This document shows, piece by piece, positions 35,038-44,204 of a stretch of DNA of 64,000 bases. Numbering within the stretch: position 1 is the stretch's first letter; the number at the start of each line of letters is the position of its first letter. The DNA is taken from assembly GCF_001294455.1 (NCBI RefSeq), contig NZ_LIKT01000009.1, forward strand, positions 124,001 to 188,000, in the 5' to 3' direction. Source of the DNA: Phaeobacter sp. 11ANDIMAR09. GTDB lineage: Bacteria; Pseudomonadota; Alphaproteobacteria; Rhodobacterales; Rhodobacteraceae. A program made the position numbers and the translations under genes. The notes under the pieces were generated by a model. The model saw only the letters and a list, made by a program, of their open reading frames with translations. It was not told the DNA's origin and searched no databases.

Positions 35038-35907
35038 ATGAGCGACCCCACACCTAAGACACAGACCAAACCCCAGACCTGCCCCTTCAACCCGGCGGAA
35101 GATGGCGCCCAGATGGATTTTGACGGGCGCATGTCCTATGGCGACTACCTGTCGCTGGATATGCTGCTGAATGCGCAAAAGACCTGGAGCGACACCCACG
35201 ATGAAATGCTTTTCATCATTCAGCACCAGACATCCGAGCTGTGGATGCGCCTTGCCATCCATGAATTGCAGGCGGCCCGCAGGCAGCTGATTGCCGGAGA
35301 GTTCCGACAGGCCTTCAAGATGTTGGCGCGGGTGGCGCGCATCTTTGAACAGCTCAACTCCGCCTGGGATGTGCTGCGTACCATGACCCCATCGGATTAC
35401 ACCCGGTTCCGCGATGCCCTGGGGCAGAGCTCGGGGTTTCAGTCGCATCAGTACCGGCTGATTGAGTTCATGCTGGGCAACCGCAACAAGGCCATGCTGC
35501 GCCCCCATGCCCACCGCCCGGATCTGGTGAAACTGCTGGAGGAGGAGCTGGCGCAGCCCTCGCTTTATGATGTGGCACTAAAGGCGCTGCACCAGAGCTT
35601 TGCCCTGCCCGCCGAGGTGCTGGAGCGTGACTCCAGCGCCCCTTATCAGCCCAGCGAAGCGGTCGAGGAAGCCTGGACCAAGGTCTATCAGTCCCCCGAA
35701 GAGCATTGGGAGCTATATGAGCTGGCCGAAAAGCTGGTGGATTTTGAGGATTACTTCCGCCGCTGGCGTTTCAACCATGTGACCACGGTCGAGCGCGTCA
35801 TCGGCTTCAAACGCGGCACCGGCGGCACCGGCGGGGTAAATTACCTCAAACGGATGCTGGAGGTGGAACTCTTCCCGGAGCTCTGGCATCTGCGCACCAC
35901 GCTGTAG
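35038..35907 (+). CDS. kynA: Tryptophan 2,3-dioxygenase
   Basis: This 289-residue heme dioxygenase has the family motifs. His63 in [12 protein letters not shown] corresponds to the active-site His55 of the Xanthomonas enzyme. His247 in [17 protein letters not shown] is the proximal heme ligand. The substrate carboxylate is held by the Arg in [12 protein letters not shown] (residues 139-150). It opens the indole ring of tryptophan to N-formylkynurenine. The N-terminal about 25 residues are extra and probably flexible. AAGGAGGG lies seven bases before the ATG. Confidence 0.96.
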   Translation: MSDPTPKTQTKPQTCPFNPAEDGAQMDFDGRMSYGDYLSLDMLLNAQKTWSDTHDEMLFIIQHQTSELWMRLAIHELQAARRQLIAGEFRQAFKMLARVARIFEQLNSAWDVLRTMTPSDYTRFRDALGQSSGFQSHQYRLIEFMLGNRNKAMLRPHAHRPDLVKLLEEELAQPSLYDVALKALHQSFALPAEVLERDSSAPYQPSEAVEEAWTKVYQSPEEHWELYELAEKLVDFEDYFRRWRFNHVTTVERVIGFKRGTGGTGGVNYLKRMLEVELFPELWHLRTTL

Positions 35908-36024
35908 CCAAACACAAAACTTCGTCGATGAATGCCATGTCCGGCCCTGAGGGGCCGGGCAGCGCCTGACCTCCCCCACGCGAAGGCGCACCACTCTTTA
36001 TGACCGAAGGGAATGCCTCTGCTA

Positions 36025-36630
36025 TCAGGGCTTCAAAGCCATAGCACAGAGCCGAGCATAGTCAGACACGCCTGTGGAATATTCAGCAAAACCCGTGGCA
36101 TTATGCTTAATCCCCTTGAGGCAGGCACAAAACAGCCAGGCAACCTGCGTAGCGCTGCCACTTAGGCTGACTGCCCCCTTTGCCGCCTCCTGCGCCAGCC
36201 ACTCCTGATAGAGCCCGCGCAAGACGCCTTCGCCCGCTTCGATCATGTCACCGGCTACATTCATCGTGGCCTCAAACAGTTCCATACCATGGGCCGAGGA
36301 CATCATGTCTTCCATGCTGTCACCGCCATGGGCGGCAAAGGCCCGAGCGAGCTTGGCCTCCAGCGTCACCTCTTCCTTCAGGGCTGCGCGGATTTCAGCC
36401 TCGGCACCCTGATAGTAGAGCCCAACGAGGCCGCGAAAGATCGCTTCCTTGTTCTTGAAATGCAGATAGAGCGCCGGACGTGACATGCCCGCCCCCCGGG
36501 CTATGTCATCCATCGAGGTCTTGCGGAACCCATAGGCCGCAAAACCGGCCCAGGCAGCCTTGAGGATGCCCTCCACCTTGGGATCAGGAGCAATAGAAAC
36601 AGAAGTCATCATAGGATCTTGCGCAGTCAT
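36025..36630 (-). CDS. TetR-family regulator, divergent from iorAB-type genes
   Basis: The 201-residue protein has an N-terminal TetR helix-turn-helix (AAWAGFAAYGFRKTSMDDIA then GMSRPALYLHFKNKEAIFRG, residues about 25-67). Its C-terminal ligand domain is helical. The ATG at MTAQDPMM is chosen, with AGAAG upstream; a methionine pair six codons later has no ribosome site. It faces the molybdenum hydroxylase genes across 102 bases that hold a perfect palindrome, so it probably represses them and itself. Confidence 0.88.
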   Translation of the reverse strand: MTAQDPMMTSVSIAPDPKVEGILKAAWAGFAAYGFRKTSMDDIARGAGMSRPALYLHFKNKEAIFRGLVGLYYQGAEAEIRAALKEEVTLEAKLARAFAAHGGDSMEDMMSSAHGMELFEATMNVAGDMIEAGEGVLRGLYQEWLAQEAAKGAVSLSGSATQVAWLFCACLKGIKHNATGFAEYSTGVSDYARLCAMALKP

Positions 36631-36659
36631 GATGTGCTTCTGACAGTTTCGCTGAAAAA

Positions 36660-36671
36660 TGTCAATTGACA
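36660..36671. promoter_or_regulatory. Palindrome TGTCAATTGACA, TetR operator candidate
   Basis: This 12-base perfect palindrome contains a TTGACA -35-like hexamer reading toward iorA. CTGACAG (36640), CTGACAC (36674) and TGTCAG (36694) repeat the half-site on both sides, suggesting several operator copies in one divergent promoter. Confidence 0.6.
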
Positions 36672-36732
36672 CCCTGACACAAATCACCCATTTTGTCAGA
36701 AATCCATTGGACCCAGCAAAGAGGCCAGTCCC

Positions 36733-37197
36733 ATGTCAAAAACACTCCGTATCAATGGAAAGACCCACCAGGTCGATCTGCCTGATGATGTGCCCCTCTT
36801 GTGGGTACTGCGTGATGAGCTGGGTATGACCGGCACCAAGTTTGGCTGCGGCGTTGCCGCCTGTGGCGCCTGCACCGTGCAGGTGGATGGCGAGGCCATG
36901 CGCTCCTGCCAGCTGCCGCTGGGCGATGTCGAAGGCGAGATCACCACCATCGAGGGCCTGGGCACGCCTGACAATATGGCCAAGATTCAGGCTGCCTGGG
37001 TCGAGCATCAGGTGGCGCAATGCGGCTACTGCCAGTCCGGCCAGATCATGCAGGCCGCCAGCCTGCTGGCCGAGAACCCCAGCCCCACGGATGCCGATAT
37101 TGACGAGGCCATGCAGGGCAATCTGTGCCGCTGTGGCACCTACCCCCGGATTCGCGCCGCGATCCATTCCGCCGCCAAGATGATGCAGGAGGCGTGA
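36733..37197 (+). CDS. [2Fe-2S] subunit of a molybdenum hydroxylase (isoquinoline 1-oxidoreductase alpha type)
   Basis: The 154-residue protein holds two [2Fe-2S] clusters. A plant-ferredoxin-like set is Cys39, 44, 47 and 59 ([11 protein letters not shown]...C). The helical C-terminal set is Cys97, 100, 132 and 134 (CGYC...CRC). It passes electrons from the molybdenum subunit encoded four bases downstream. The arrangement without an FAD subunit marks the IorAB/aldehyde-oxidase branch, whose electrons go to a cytochrome or quinone. The gene opposite is the likely regulator. Confidence 0.92.
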   Translation: MSKTLRINGKTHQVDLPDDVPLLWVLRDELGMTGTKFGCGVAACGACTVQVDGEAMRSCQLPLGDVEGEITTIEGLGTPDNMAKIQAAWVEHQVAQCGYCQSGQIMQAASLLAENPSPTDADIDEAMQGNLCRCGTYPRIRAAIHSAAKMMQEA

Positions 37198-37201
37198 TCC
37201 C

Positions 37202-39445
37202 ATGGCCAGCTTGAAAAAAATTGCCCGCCGCAGCTTTCTCATCGGCTCTGCCGCCATTCTCGGCGGGGTGGCCTTTGGCACCTACAAATACCACCAGCCC
37301 GCCCCCAACCCGCTGCAACCTGCCGAGGGCAAGGCGGTGCTCAATCCCTTTGTTTTTGTGGATCAATCTGGCGTCACCCTGATCGCACCACGGGCTGAGA
37401 TGGGCCAGGGCGTGCGCAGCTCCTGGGCCGCACTGATCGCCGAAGAGCTGGACGTGGATCCGGCAGCGGTCACGGTGCTGCACGGCCCCGCCGCCAAAGC
37501 CTATTACAACAGCGCGATGATGGCCGAGGCCCTGCCCGGGCGTGGCTATAACAACAGCGATTTCCAACACTCATTGGGACAGGTGGTGGGGAATTTCTCC
37601 AAATTCCTCGATCTTCAGGTCACTGGCGGCTCCTCCTCGATGAAGGACGGGTTTGAGCGTATGCGCCATGCAGGTGCCTCTGCGCGAGAAACGCTGAAAG
37701 AGGCCGCCGCCCAGCGGCTGGGCGTATCGCGCGCCTTGCTCGACACCAAGGATGGTCAGGTTCTGGCGCCCGGCGGTGTGACGCTCTCTTATGCGGAACT
37801 GGCTGCCGAGGCCGCCGGGATTGAGCCGCAAGAGGTTGAACTGCGCCCGGCCGCACAGTGGAAATACATCGGCAAGCCAGTGCCGCGCATTGACATGCTG
37901 GCCAAGGTCACCGGCACCGCTGGGTTTGGCGTCGACACCCGCCTCGAGGGTATGAAATTCGCCGCCATCAAGCAAAGCCCATATTTTGGTGCCGGAAAGC
38001 GTGGCTATGACGCCTCTGCCGCCGAAGGCATGCCTGGAGTAGAGAAAATCCTCGATCTGGGCGATGCTGTCGCCGTTGTCGGCAGCAATACCTGGCTGGC
38101 ACAGCAGGCGGTTGACGCCATCGACGTGGACTGGGAAGCCCCCAGCTATCCCGAAACCACCGATGCCATCTTTGCTGAGATCGCCGCCGCCTTTGACGGC
38201 TCGGCCAATTCCACCCTGCGTGATGATGGCGATGTCGAGGCCGCCCTGCCCGACGGCGCCGAGCTGATCGAAGCCGAATACCAGCTGCCCTATCTCGCCC
38301 ATGCCACCATGGAGCCGATGAATGCCACCGCGCTATATACCGGCGACGCCCTGCAGATCTGGGCGCCAAACCAGGGGCCAACCATTGTGCAACAGGCCGC
38401 AGCGGATCTGACGGGCCTGTCGAAAGAGGCAATCGAGGTTCATACCACCTATCTGGGCGGAGGATTTGGTCGCCGCATCGAGGTGGATTACTGCAACCGC
38501 GCGGTGCAGATCGCCCAGCAGATGAAGGGCACCCCGGTGCAGCTCACCTGGTCGCGCGAAGAAGATATGAGCCATGATTACTTCCGCCCCGGCGCCATTG
38601 CCCGCTACCGCGCGGCTGTCAAAGATGGCAAAGCGCTGATGGTCCATGGCAAAATCGCGGCGCAATCGACCACCCAGGAAGGCGCCGGGCGGATGCTGGG
38701 CCTGCCGATGTCCGGCCCCGACAAGGGCCATGTGGATGCCGCCTTTAACCAACCGCTGGCAATCCCCAATTTCCGGGTCGAAGGCTATCTGGCGAAACCA
38801 ATGATACCGGTTGGCTTCTGGCGCTCGGTGGCGGCCTCCTTCAACGGGTTCTTCTCGGACAGTATCATCGACGAGATGGCGCATAAGGCCGGGCGCGACC
38901 CGCTGGAGTTCCGTCTGGAACTGGCCCGCGCCGAATGGGAGCCCGCGGCACAGGTGCTGGAGCAGGTCCGCGATATGTCCGGCTGGAGCGGCAAAACACC
39001 AGAAGGCACTGGGCGCGGCGTTGCCATGGCCTATAGCTTTGGCACCCCTGTGGCCCAGGTGATCGAGGTCGAGGATCGCGACGGTCAGATCGCCATCACA
39101 CAGGCCTGGATTGCCGCCGATCTGGGGCTGGTCGTGGATCCAAAGAACACCGAAGCCCAGCTGTTCAGCGGATTGGCCTATGGGCTCTCCGCCGCCTGCT
39201 TTGGCGAAATCACCTTTGAGGGGGGCATGGTCGAACAGGAGAACTTCCCCGATTATGAGGCCATGCGCATGCCCAGCATGCCACGTGTCGAGGTCGCTGT
39301 GTTGCAGAACCAGAAACACATGGGTGGTGCGGGCGAACCCGGCACCCCGCCGGCCGCACCTGCCCTGGCCAATGCGCTCTTTGATCTCACCGGCAAACGC
39401 GCCCGCCGCCTGCCCCTGATGCATGACTTTGATCTGCTGAGCTGA
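37202..39445 (+). CDS. Tat-exported molybdopterin subunit of a xanthine-dehydrogenase-family hydroxylase (isoquinoline 1-oxidoreductase beta type)
   Basis: The 747-residue protein starts with a twin-arginine signal (KKIARRSFLIGSAAILGG), so the folded enzyme acts in the periplasm or is membrane-anchored. Molybdopterin-binding segments include YLGGGFGRRIEVDY and the C-terminal GGAGEPGTPPAAPALANA, which carries the catalytic Glu. Relatives hydroxylate N-heterocycles or oxidise aldehydes. Substrate is not predictable. It needs cofactor made through MoaA. AGGAGG inside the end of the small-subunit gene serves as its ribosome site. Confidence 0.9.
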   Translation: MASLKKIARRSFLIGSAAILGGVAFGTYKYHQPAPNPLQPAEGKAVLNPFVFVDQSGVTLIAPRAEMGQGVRSSWAALIAEELDVDPAAVTVLHGPAAKAYYNSAMMAEALPGRGYNNSDFQHSLGQVVGNFSKFLDLQVTGGSSSMKDGFERMRHAGASARETLKEAAAQRLGVSRALLDTKDGQVLAPGGVTLSYAELAAEAAGIEPQEVELRPAAQWKYIGKPVPRIDMLAKVTGTAGFGVDTRLEGMKFAAIKQSPYFGAGKRGYDASAAEGMPGVEKILDLGDAVAVVGSNTWLAQQAVDAIDVDWEAPSYPETTDAIFAEIAAAFDGSANSTLRDDGDVEAALPDGAELIEAEYQLPYLAHATMEPMNATALYTGDALQIWAPNQGPTIVQQAAADLTGLSKEAIEVHTTYLGGGFGRRIEVDYCNRAVQIAQQMKGTPVQLTWSREEDMSHDYFRPGAIARYRAAVKDGKALMVHGKIAAQSTTQEGAGRMLGLPMSGPDKGHVDAAFNQPLAIPNFRVEGYLAKPMIPVGFWRSVAASFNGFFSDSIIDEMAHKAGRDPLEFRLELARAEWEPAAQVLEQVRDMSGWSGKTPEGTGRGVAMAYSFGTPVAQVIEVEDRDGQIAITQAWIAADLGLVVDPKNTEAQLFSGLAYGLSAACFGEITFEGGMVEQENFPDYEAMRMPSMPRVEVAVLQNQKHMGGAGEPGTPPAAPALANALFDLTGKRARRLPLMHDFDLLS

Positions 39446-39465
39446 CCACATCAGCAACGCACTAG

Positions 39466-39497
39466 AAAAAGGCGCCCTATGACAGGGCGCCTTTTTT
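39466..39497. terminator. Bidirectional terminator after the molybdenum hydroxylase genes
   Basis: AAAAAGGCGCCCT-ATGAC-AGGGCGCCTTTTTT lies between the hydroxylase and the converging MsrQ-like gene. Confidence 0.92.
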
Positions 39498-39516
39498 ACT
39501 TTTGTCGGCCCAGCTC

Positions 39517-40113
39517 CTAGGCAACTCGCGCAGGCGGGCGCAGATACCAAAACCAAAGACGATAGCTTTCCAGCAGCAGGAGAGGGCCAAAATGGACCAA
39601 CGCGGGCCCAATCCCTTTAAACTCATCATGCGCGGCCCAATGCAGCAGGGTCAGGGCTGCCGCCAGATAGACCCAGCGCTGCAAGGTTTTCCAACGGGTG
39701 CCCATGGCCTTGACTGCTGCATCAAAGGACGTCGCGGCCAATGCCAGAAAGATAAAAAAGGCCAGCCAACCGGTCCAGATATCTAGTTGGGTCACTTCGC
39801 CAATAGCCTTGGTCAGGCTGGCGCGATCCACAAAATAGAACACCAAGTGCAGCATGGTATACCCAAAGGCGGCAACCCCAAAGTAGCGTCGGTTCTTTTT
39901 CAGCCAAGCAGGGCCGCGCCAGCCGCGGAACACCAGTGCCAAGGGAGAGGCCAACATGGATATGATCAGCAGCCGCGCGCCAAACTCTCCGGTAGGATGC
40001 AACAACTGATGAAAGACCTTTGGGTCCGGTGAAGAAACGGATTGGGACATGAAGGCGAGGGCAGGAAGAGACAGGAGCAGCCAAAGCCAAAAGGGGGACA
40101 GACGAGAAAACAT
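39517..40113 (-). CDS. MsrQ-like heme b membrane protein (ferric-reductase-like domain)
   Basis: This 198-residue protein has about six membrane helices and the MsrQ/YedZ pattern: HPTGEFGARLLIISMLASPL, GWRGPAWLKKNRRYFG, FGYTMLHLVFYFVD, and LQRWVYLAAALTLLHWAAHDE, giving the His pairs that hold heme b. MsrQ feeds electrons to the periplasmic methionine-sulfoxide reductase MsrP, but no msrP adjoins it here. It could use a distant MsrP or have another partner. A 30-base dyad sits just before the start codon. Confidence 0.82.
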   Translation of the reverse strand: MFSRLSPFWLWLLLSLPALAFMSQSVSSPDPKVFHQLLHPTGEFGARLLIISMLASPLALVFRGWRGPAWLKKNRRYFGVAAFGYTMLHLVFYFVDRASLTKAIGEVTQLDIWTGWLAFFIFLALAATSFDAAVKAMGTRWKTLQRWVYLAAALTLLHWAAHDEFKGIGPALVHFGPLLLLESYRLWFWYLRPPARVA

Positions 40114-40125
40114 AACAATGCCCTT

Positions 40126-40155
40126 CTGATTGCGTTACCTATGTAACGCAATCAG
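40126..40155. promoter_or_regulatory. 30-bp perfect dyad upstream of the MsrQ-like gene
   Basis: CTGATTGCGTTAC, CTAT, GTAACGCAATCAG: 13-base arms with no mismatch, ending 12 bases before the start codon. The arms look like a TetR-class operator (core TTACnnnnGTAA). It could also fold as an mRNA hairpin. No regulator gene is adjacent. Confidence 0.7.
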
Positions 40156-40266
40156 GGACAAGTTCCGTCGCAGTGTTGTGAAAGGTAGCGCGAATACTTC
40201 GCACCCCTACGGCGGCAAGCCAAAGCCTGGCTCCAGTTGCGCTAGAAGCTGCCACACAGATTGATG

Positions 40267-41049
40267 TCAGGCCCTCTTTTGCTGCTGGGCGGCGGGGCGT
40301 TCGCCCTGCGCCCAAGCGTGCACAGCCTTACCATAGGCCTGAAACAGAGGCCTAGAGACCGGATCGTTATTGGCATCCCATTCCGGATGCCATTGCACCG
40401 CAAGGGTAAAGCCCGGCGCGTCCTTAACATAAATCGCTTCAGGGGTTCCATCAGGCGCCTGGCCTTCGACCACGATCCGCGCGCCGGGAGTTTTGATCCC
40501 CTGCCCGTGCAGGCTGTTGGTCATGACCTCCTCCGCGCCGAAGACCTGCGCAAACACACCAGCAGGTTCCAGTTTGACCGGATGGCGCAGGGCAAATTTC
40601 TCTTCCAGTGTGCCATCTGGGGGCATCCGGTGGTTCATCCGCCCCGGCAGATCGCGAATTTCCGGATAGAGCGTCCCGCCCATGGCGACATTGACCTCCT
40701 GAAAGCCCCGACAGATCCCCAGGAAGGGCTGACCGCGCTCAACGCAGGCCCGCACCAGCGGCAGCACGATGGCATCGCGGGCCCGATCAAAGGCCCCGTG
40801 GGCTGCGGTCTCAGCCTCGCCATATTCATTTGGGTGCACATTGGGGCGCCCCCCCGTGAGCAGGAAGCCGTCAAAGCTCTCCAACAGTTCTTCCACCGAC
40901 AAAAAGCGCGGATCCGAGGGGATCAAGAGCGGCATACAGCCCGCAACCTCGGCCACGGCCTCGGAATTCATGGTGCCACCCGCATGGGCTGGGTATTGAT
41001 CGTTGAGCAAATAGGAATTGCCGATAATGCCGACTTTGGGACGCGCCAT
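40267..41049 (-). CDS. Gamma-glutamyl-gamma-aminobutyrate hydrolase family protein (PuuD-like)
   Basis: The 260-residue class I glutamine-amidotransferase-like enzyme has the nucleophile Cys113 in LGICRGFQEVNVAMGG and the catalytic His in VQWHPEWDA. These match PuuD, which releases GABA from gamma-glutamyl-GABA in putrescine breakdown. Other members act on different gamma-glutamyl amides, and no putrescine genes are next to it. GGAG before MARPKVGIIG fixes the start. Confidence 0.87.
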   Translation of the reverse strand: MARPKVGIIGNSYLLNDQYPAHAGGTMNSEAVAEVAGCMPLLIPSDPRFLSVEELLESFDGFLLTGGRPNVHPNEYGEAETAAHGAFDRARDAIVLPLVRACVERGQPFLGICRGFQEVNVAMGGTLYPEIRDLPGRMNHRMPPDGTLEEKFALRHPVKLEPAGVFAQVFGAEEVMTNSLHGQGIKTPGARIVVEGQAPDGTPEAIYVKDAPGFTLAVQWHPEWDANNDPVSRPLFQAYGKAVHAWAQGERPAAQQQKRA

Positions 41050-41228
41050 GGGGACTCCGAATGTGATAGATGACCCAAGGCTAAGGCCTAGCCCCGCGTC
41101 CCGCAACCTCCCAGACCCCAGGAGCCCGCGCAAAGGCCTGTTCAATTCTGCACGCCCTGACGTCATCGGAGAAGATGAGAGGTTAAATGAGGCAGACCGG
41201 AAACATGGTTCAGCCCAGGGCGTAAATA

Positions 41229-41257
41229 AGGGGCGCCGCAAACTGCGACGCCCCCCG
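41229..41257 (-). terminator. Terminator downstream of glcG
   Basis: The reverse strand reads GGGGCGTCGCA-GTTT-GCGGCGCCCC then TTATTT, 28 bases after the glcG stop. Confidence 0.75.
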
Positions 41258-41283
41258 ATGCATTTCAACAGATGTTGCGGATC

Positions 41284-41709
41284 TCAGATCTCGCCAATGA
41301 GCCCGGCGGCCTCGATCCCGGCCATGGCGGCGATGGCATCATTGTCCGAAGTATCACCGGTCACACCCACCGCACCAATGACTTCTCCAGCCTCATCGCG
41401 CAGCAGCACCCCACCAGGGACAGGGATGACCTGCCCGCCATAGACACCGTTCACCGCCGCCATGAAATAGGCCTGCGCCTCGGCGCGCGCCATCTGCGCT
41501 GTGCCCGCCATGCCCAGCATAACCGCCCCATACGCCTTACCATGGGCAATGGCAAAACGGCCCGGTGCAGCGCCGTCTTCGCGGGCAAAGGCCTGAACAT
41601 GGCCGCCCGCATCCAGCACCACAGCAGAGAGCGGTTTCAGGCCCATCTCCTTGCCCTTGGCCAGGGAGATGTCGATGATGGTCTGAGCGGATTTCAATGA
41701 GATCGTCAT
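41284..41709 (-). CDS. glcG: GlcG/HbpS family protein
   Basis: The 141-residue protein shows the GlcG/HbpS fold: LSAVVLDAGGHVQAFAREDGA, then GGVLLRDEAGEVIGAVGVTG and a final glycine-rich helix. HbpS members bind heme. GlcG proteins are encoded with glycolate/glyoxylate genes but their role is not known. Here it follows malate synthase G, as in glc operons, though an intrinsic terminator lies between them. The ATG at MTISLKSAQ is chosen by family length. Confidence 0.87.
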   Translation of the reverse strand: MTISLKSAQTIIDISLAKGKEMGLKPLSAVVLDAGGHVQAFAREDGAAPGRFAIAHGKAYGAVMLGMAGTAQMARAEAQAYFMAAVNGVYGGQVIPVPGGVLLRDEAGEVIGAVGVTGDTSDNDAIAAMAGIEAAGLIGEI

Positions 41710-41740
41710 GGGGTTGTCCTCGTGATCAGGATCTGGGTGT

Positions 41741-41769
41741 GAAAAAGGGGCAGGAAGATCCCTGCCCCT
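41741..41769 (-). terminator. Intrinsic terminator between glcB and glcG
   Basis: On the reverse strand AGGGGCAGG-GATCTT-CCTGCCCCT is followed by TTTTT. The stem is perfect. glcG expression must come from read-through or its own promoter. Confidence 0.88.
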
Positions 41770-41785
41770 ATTGTCTGATGGTGTC

Positions 41786-43918
41786 TCAATTTGCTGCCTT
41801 GAGTTCAAGACGGCGAGCATGCAGCACTGGCTCGGTATAGCCTGATGGCTGGATGCGGCCCTTGAACACCAGATCACAGGCGGCCTGGAAGGCAATGCCG
41901 TCAAAGCCGGGCGCCATCGGCATATAGCTGGCATCCCCTGCGTTCTGATCATCCACCACGGCCGCCATCTTTTGCATCGCCGCCATCACCTGGGCCTCAT
42001 CCACCACGCCATGGTGCAGCCAGTTGGCCAGCGCCTGGCTGGAGATCCGGCAGGTCGCCCGGTCTTCCATCAGGCCAATATCATTGAGGTCAGGCACTTT
42101 GGAACAGCCGACGCCCTGATCCACCCAGCGCACCACATAGCCCAGGATCCCCTGAGCATTGTTCTCGATCTCGCGGGTGATCTGTTCGTCAGACAGGTTC
42201 TGCCCCTGCATCACCGGCACGGTGAGCAGATCCTCCAGAGTGCCGCGCGGGCCAGCAGCGCGCAGCGTATCCTGATGGGCCAGCACATCAAACTGGTGGT
42301 AATGGGTCGCATGCAGAGTGGCCGCGGTGGGGGATGGCACCCAGGCGCAGGTGGCCCCGGATTTGGGATGACCAATTTTGGCCGCCAGCATCTCGCCCAT
42401 CAGATCGGGCATGGCCCACATGCCCTTGCCGATCTGAGCCCGCCCTTTCAGACCACAGGCCAGACCAATATCGACATTGCGGTCCTCATAGGAGGCAATC
42501 CAGGGGGTGCCTTTCATCTCGCCCTTTGGCAACATGGCCCCGGCCTCCATCGAGGTATGGATCTCATCCCCGGTCCGGTCCAGGAAGCCAGTGTTGATAA
42601 AGGCCACGCGGGATTTGGCCGCGCGGATACATTCTTTGAGGTTCGCACTGGTGCGGCGTTCCTCGTCCATGATGCCGATCTTGACGGTATTGGCCGGCAG
42701 GCCCAGCGCCGCTTCGACATGGTCAAAGATACGACAGGCAAAATCGACCTCTTCGGGGCCGTGCATCTTAGGCTTGACCACATAGACCGACCCTTTGAGC
42801 GAATTGCCGCCCTCGGCCTGCAGGTCATGCATGGCGATCATCACGGTGATCATTGCGTCCAGGAAGCCTTCGCCGGCCTCCCGCCCTGCGCTATCCAGAA
42901 CCGCCGGGTTGGTCATCAGATGACCCACGTTGCGAACCAAGAGAAGCGAACGCCCCTTCAGGCTGGCGGCATCGCCCGCTGCGGAGGTAAACTCCAGATC
43001 CCCATTCAATACGCGGGTAAATGTTTTGCCGCCCTTGCTGACTTCTTCGGCCAGATCGCGCTTCATCAGGCCCAGCCAGTTGGAATAGGCCACCACCTTG
43101 TCCTCGGCATCGACGCAGGCCACCGAGTCTTCGCAATCCATAATGGTCGAAAGCGCCGACTCGAGGGTGACGTCATTGATACCGGCAGCATCAGAAGCGC
43201 CAATGTTTCCTGCGGTGTCGATCTCGATCACCGCGTGCAAACCGTTGTTTTTCAACAGCACCCGCATTGGCGCCGCGGCCTCGCCGACGTGGCCCGCAAA
43301 CTGGGTCGCATCTTTCAGCTGAGGCTGCAGGACACCTGCGACAACGGAAAGGCCAGTGATGTCACTCCAGCTACCAGCCTGAAGCGGGAAGGTTTCATCC
43401 AGGAAGGCGCGCCCCCAGGCAATCACCCGGGCGCCACGCGCCGCATCATAGCCGCCAGCGCTAGGCAGGTCGCCCATGGCATCGGTGCCATAAAGCGCAT
43501 CATACAAGCTGCCCCAACGGGCATTGGCCGCGTTCAGCGCAAAACGGGCATTGGTGATCGGCACCACCAGCTGCGGACCTGGCGTAAAGGCGATCTCGGC
43601 GTCGACATTCTCGGTCTCGATCTCAAAATCATCGCCTTCAGGCAGCAGGTAGCCGATCTGGCGCAAAAACGCCTGATAGGCAGCGCTATCGGGCGCTGCG
43701 CCCCGGTTGGCCACATGCCAAGCATCGATCTGACCCTGCAAATCGGCGCGCTTGGCCAGCAAAGCTCGGTTTTCATCGCCCATGCCATTGACCAACCCGG
43801 ACAAGCCGGTCCAAAAGGCTGCTGCGGAGACACCGGTGCCTGGCAAAGCCTTATTTTCAATGAACTCCGCCAAATGGGCCGCGACCTGCATTCCCTCGAT
43901 ATTGCGCATCTCGCTCAC
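41786..43918 (-). CDS. glcB: Malate synthase G
   Basis: This 710-residue enzyme condenses glyoxylate with acetyl-CoA to malate. It has the malate synthase G body: the [18 protein letters not shown] segment with acidic metal-binding residues, GLMKRDL, the [14 protein letters not shown] block, [20 protein letters not shown] and a C-terminal domain. Length matches the G form (about 720). The GTG at VSEMRNIEG is chosen because AGGAG sits seven bases before it; the ATG three codons later is 16 bases away. It supports growth on two-carbon compounds. Two dyads lie upstream. Confidence 0.95.
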   Translation of the reverse strand: MSEMRNIEGMQVAAHLAEFIENKALPGTGVSAAAFWTGLSGLVNGMGDENRALLAKRADLQGQIDAWHVANRGAAPDSAAYQAFLRQIGYLLPEGDDFEIETENVDAEIAFTPGPQLVVPITNARFALNAANARWGSLYDALYGTDAMGDLPSAGGYDAARGARVIAWGRAFLDETFPLQAGSWSDITGLSVVAGVLQPQLKDATQFAGHVGEAAAPMRVLLKNNGLHAVIEIDTAGNIGASDAAGINDVTLESALSTIMDCEDSVACVDAEDKVVAYSNWLGLMKRDLAEEVSKGGKTFTRVLNGDLEFTSAAGDAASLKGRSLLLVRNVGHLMTNPAVLDSAGREAGEGFLDAMITVMIAMHDLQAEGGNSLKGSVYVVKPKMHGPEEVDFACRIFDHVEAALGLPANTVKIGIMDEERRTSANLKECIRAAKSRVAFINTGFLDRTGDEIHTSMEAGAMLPKGEMKGTPWIASYEDRNVDIGLACGLKGRAQIGKGMWAMPDLMGEMLAAKIGHPKSGATCAWVPSPTAATLHATHYHQFDVLAHQDTLRAAGPRGTLEDLLTVPVMQGQNLSDEQITREIENNAQGILGYVVRWVDQGVGCSKVPDLNDIGLMEDRATCRISSQALANWLHHGVVDEAQVMAAMQKMAAVVDDQNAGDASYMPMAPGFDGIAFQAACDLVFKGRIQPSGYTEPVLHARRLELKAAN

Positions 43919-43954
43919 TGATAATCTCCTTCGCCGATTGTCGATCCTGTTTCT

Positions 43955-43980
43955 CCGATACAGGAAAAGTTTCCTATCGG
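43955..43980. promoter_or_regulatory. Extended dyad upstream of glcB
   Basis: The core AGGAAA-AG-TTTCCT (43962-43975) is perfect and extends outward with CCGAT and ATCGG, offset by two bases. It lies about 37-62 bases before the GTG start, a promoter-overlapping position. Confidence 0.55.
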
Positions 43981-43990
43981 CAACAGATGC

Positions 43991-44007
43991 GGTAAACAAA
44001 CTTTACC
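43991..44007. promoter_or_regulatory. Dyad GGTAAA-CAAAC-TTTACC upstream of glcB
   Basis: Perfect six-base arms lie 11 bases beyond the first dyad, 73-89 bases before glcB and about 200 before pepN. It may be a second site for a glyoxylate or acyl-CoA responsive regulator. Confidence 0.45.
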
Positions 44008-44204
44008 AATTATCGCAAGGCTGTTTCAAAATTTCCCAGCAAATCACCCGGTATTTCAAAAAGAACTGGCGAATACGGCTCGATTTTGCTCGCATTTTCC
44101 GCGACATCCGCTTGCCCGGCCCAGCGCCATTGCCTACCACTAGACCCAGACAAGACTAAAACACCCGACCTAGGCTTAGGGTACGGCGAGACGAGGACAG
44201 CAAG

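Noticed and set aside
38333-39556. 407-residue open frame opposite the molybdopterin subunit gene
   Set aside because: Antisense shadow of a recognised enzyme and it runs through a bidirectional terminator.
41972-43921. 649-residue open frame opposite glcB
   Set aside because: Antisense to a clear malate synthase; its residues (many His, Gly and Gln) reflect the reverse of GC-rich coding sequence.
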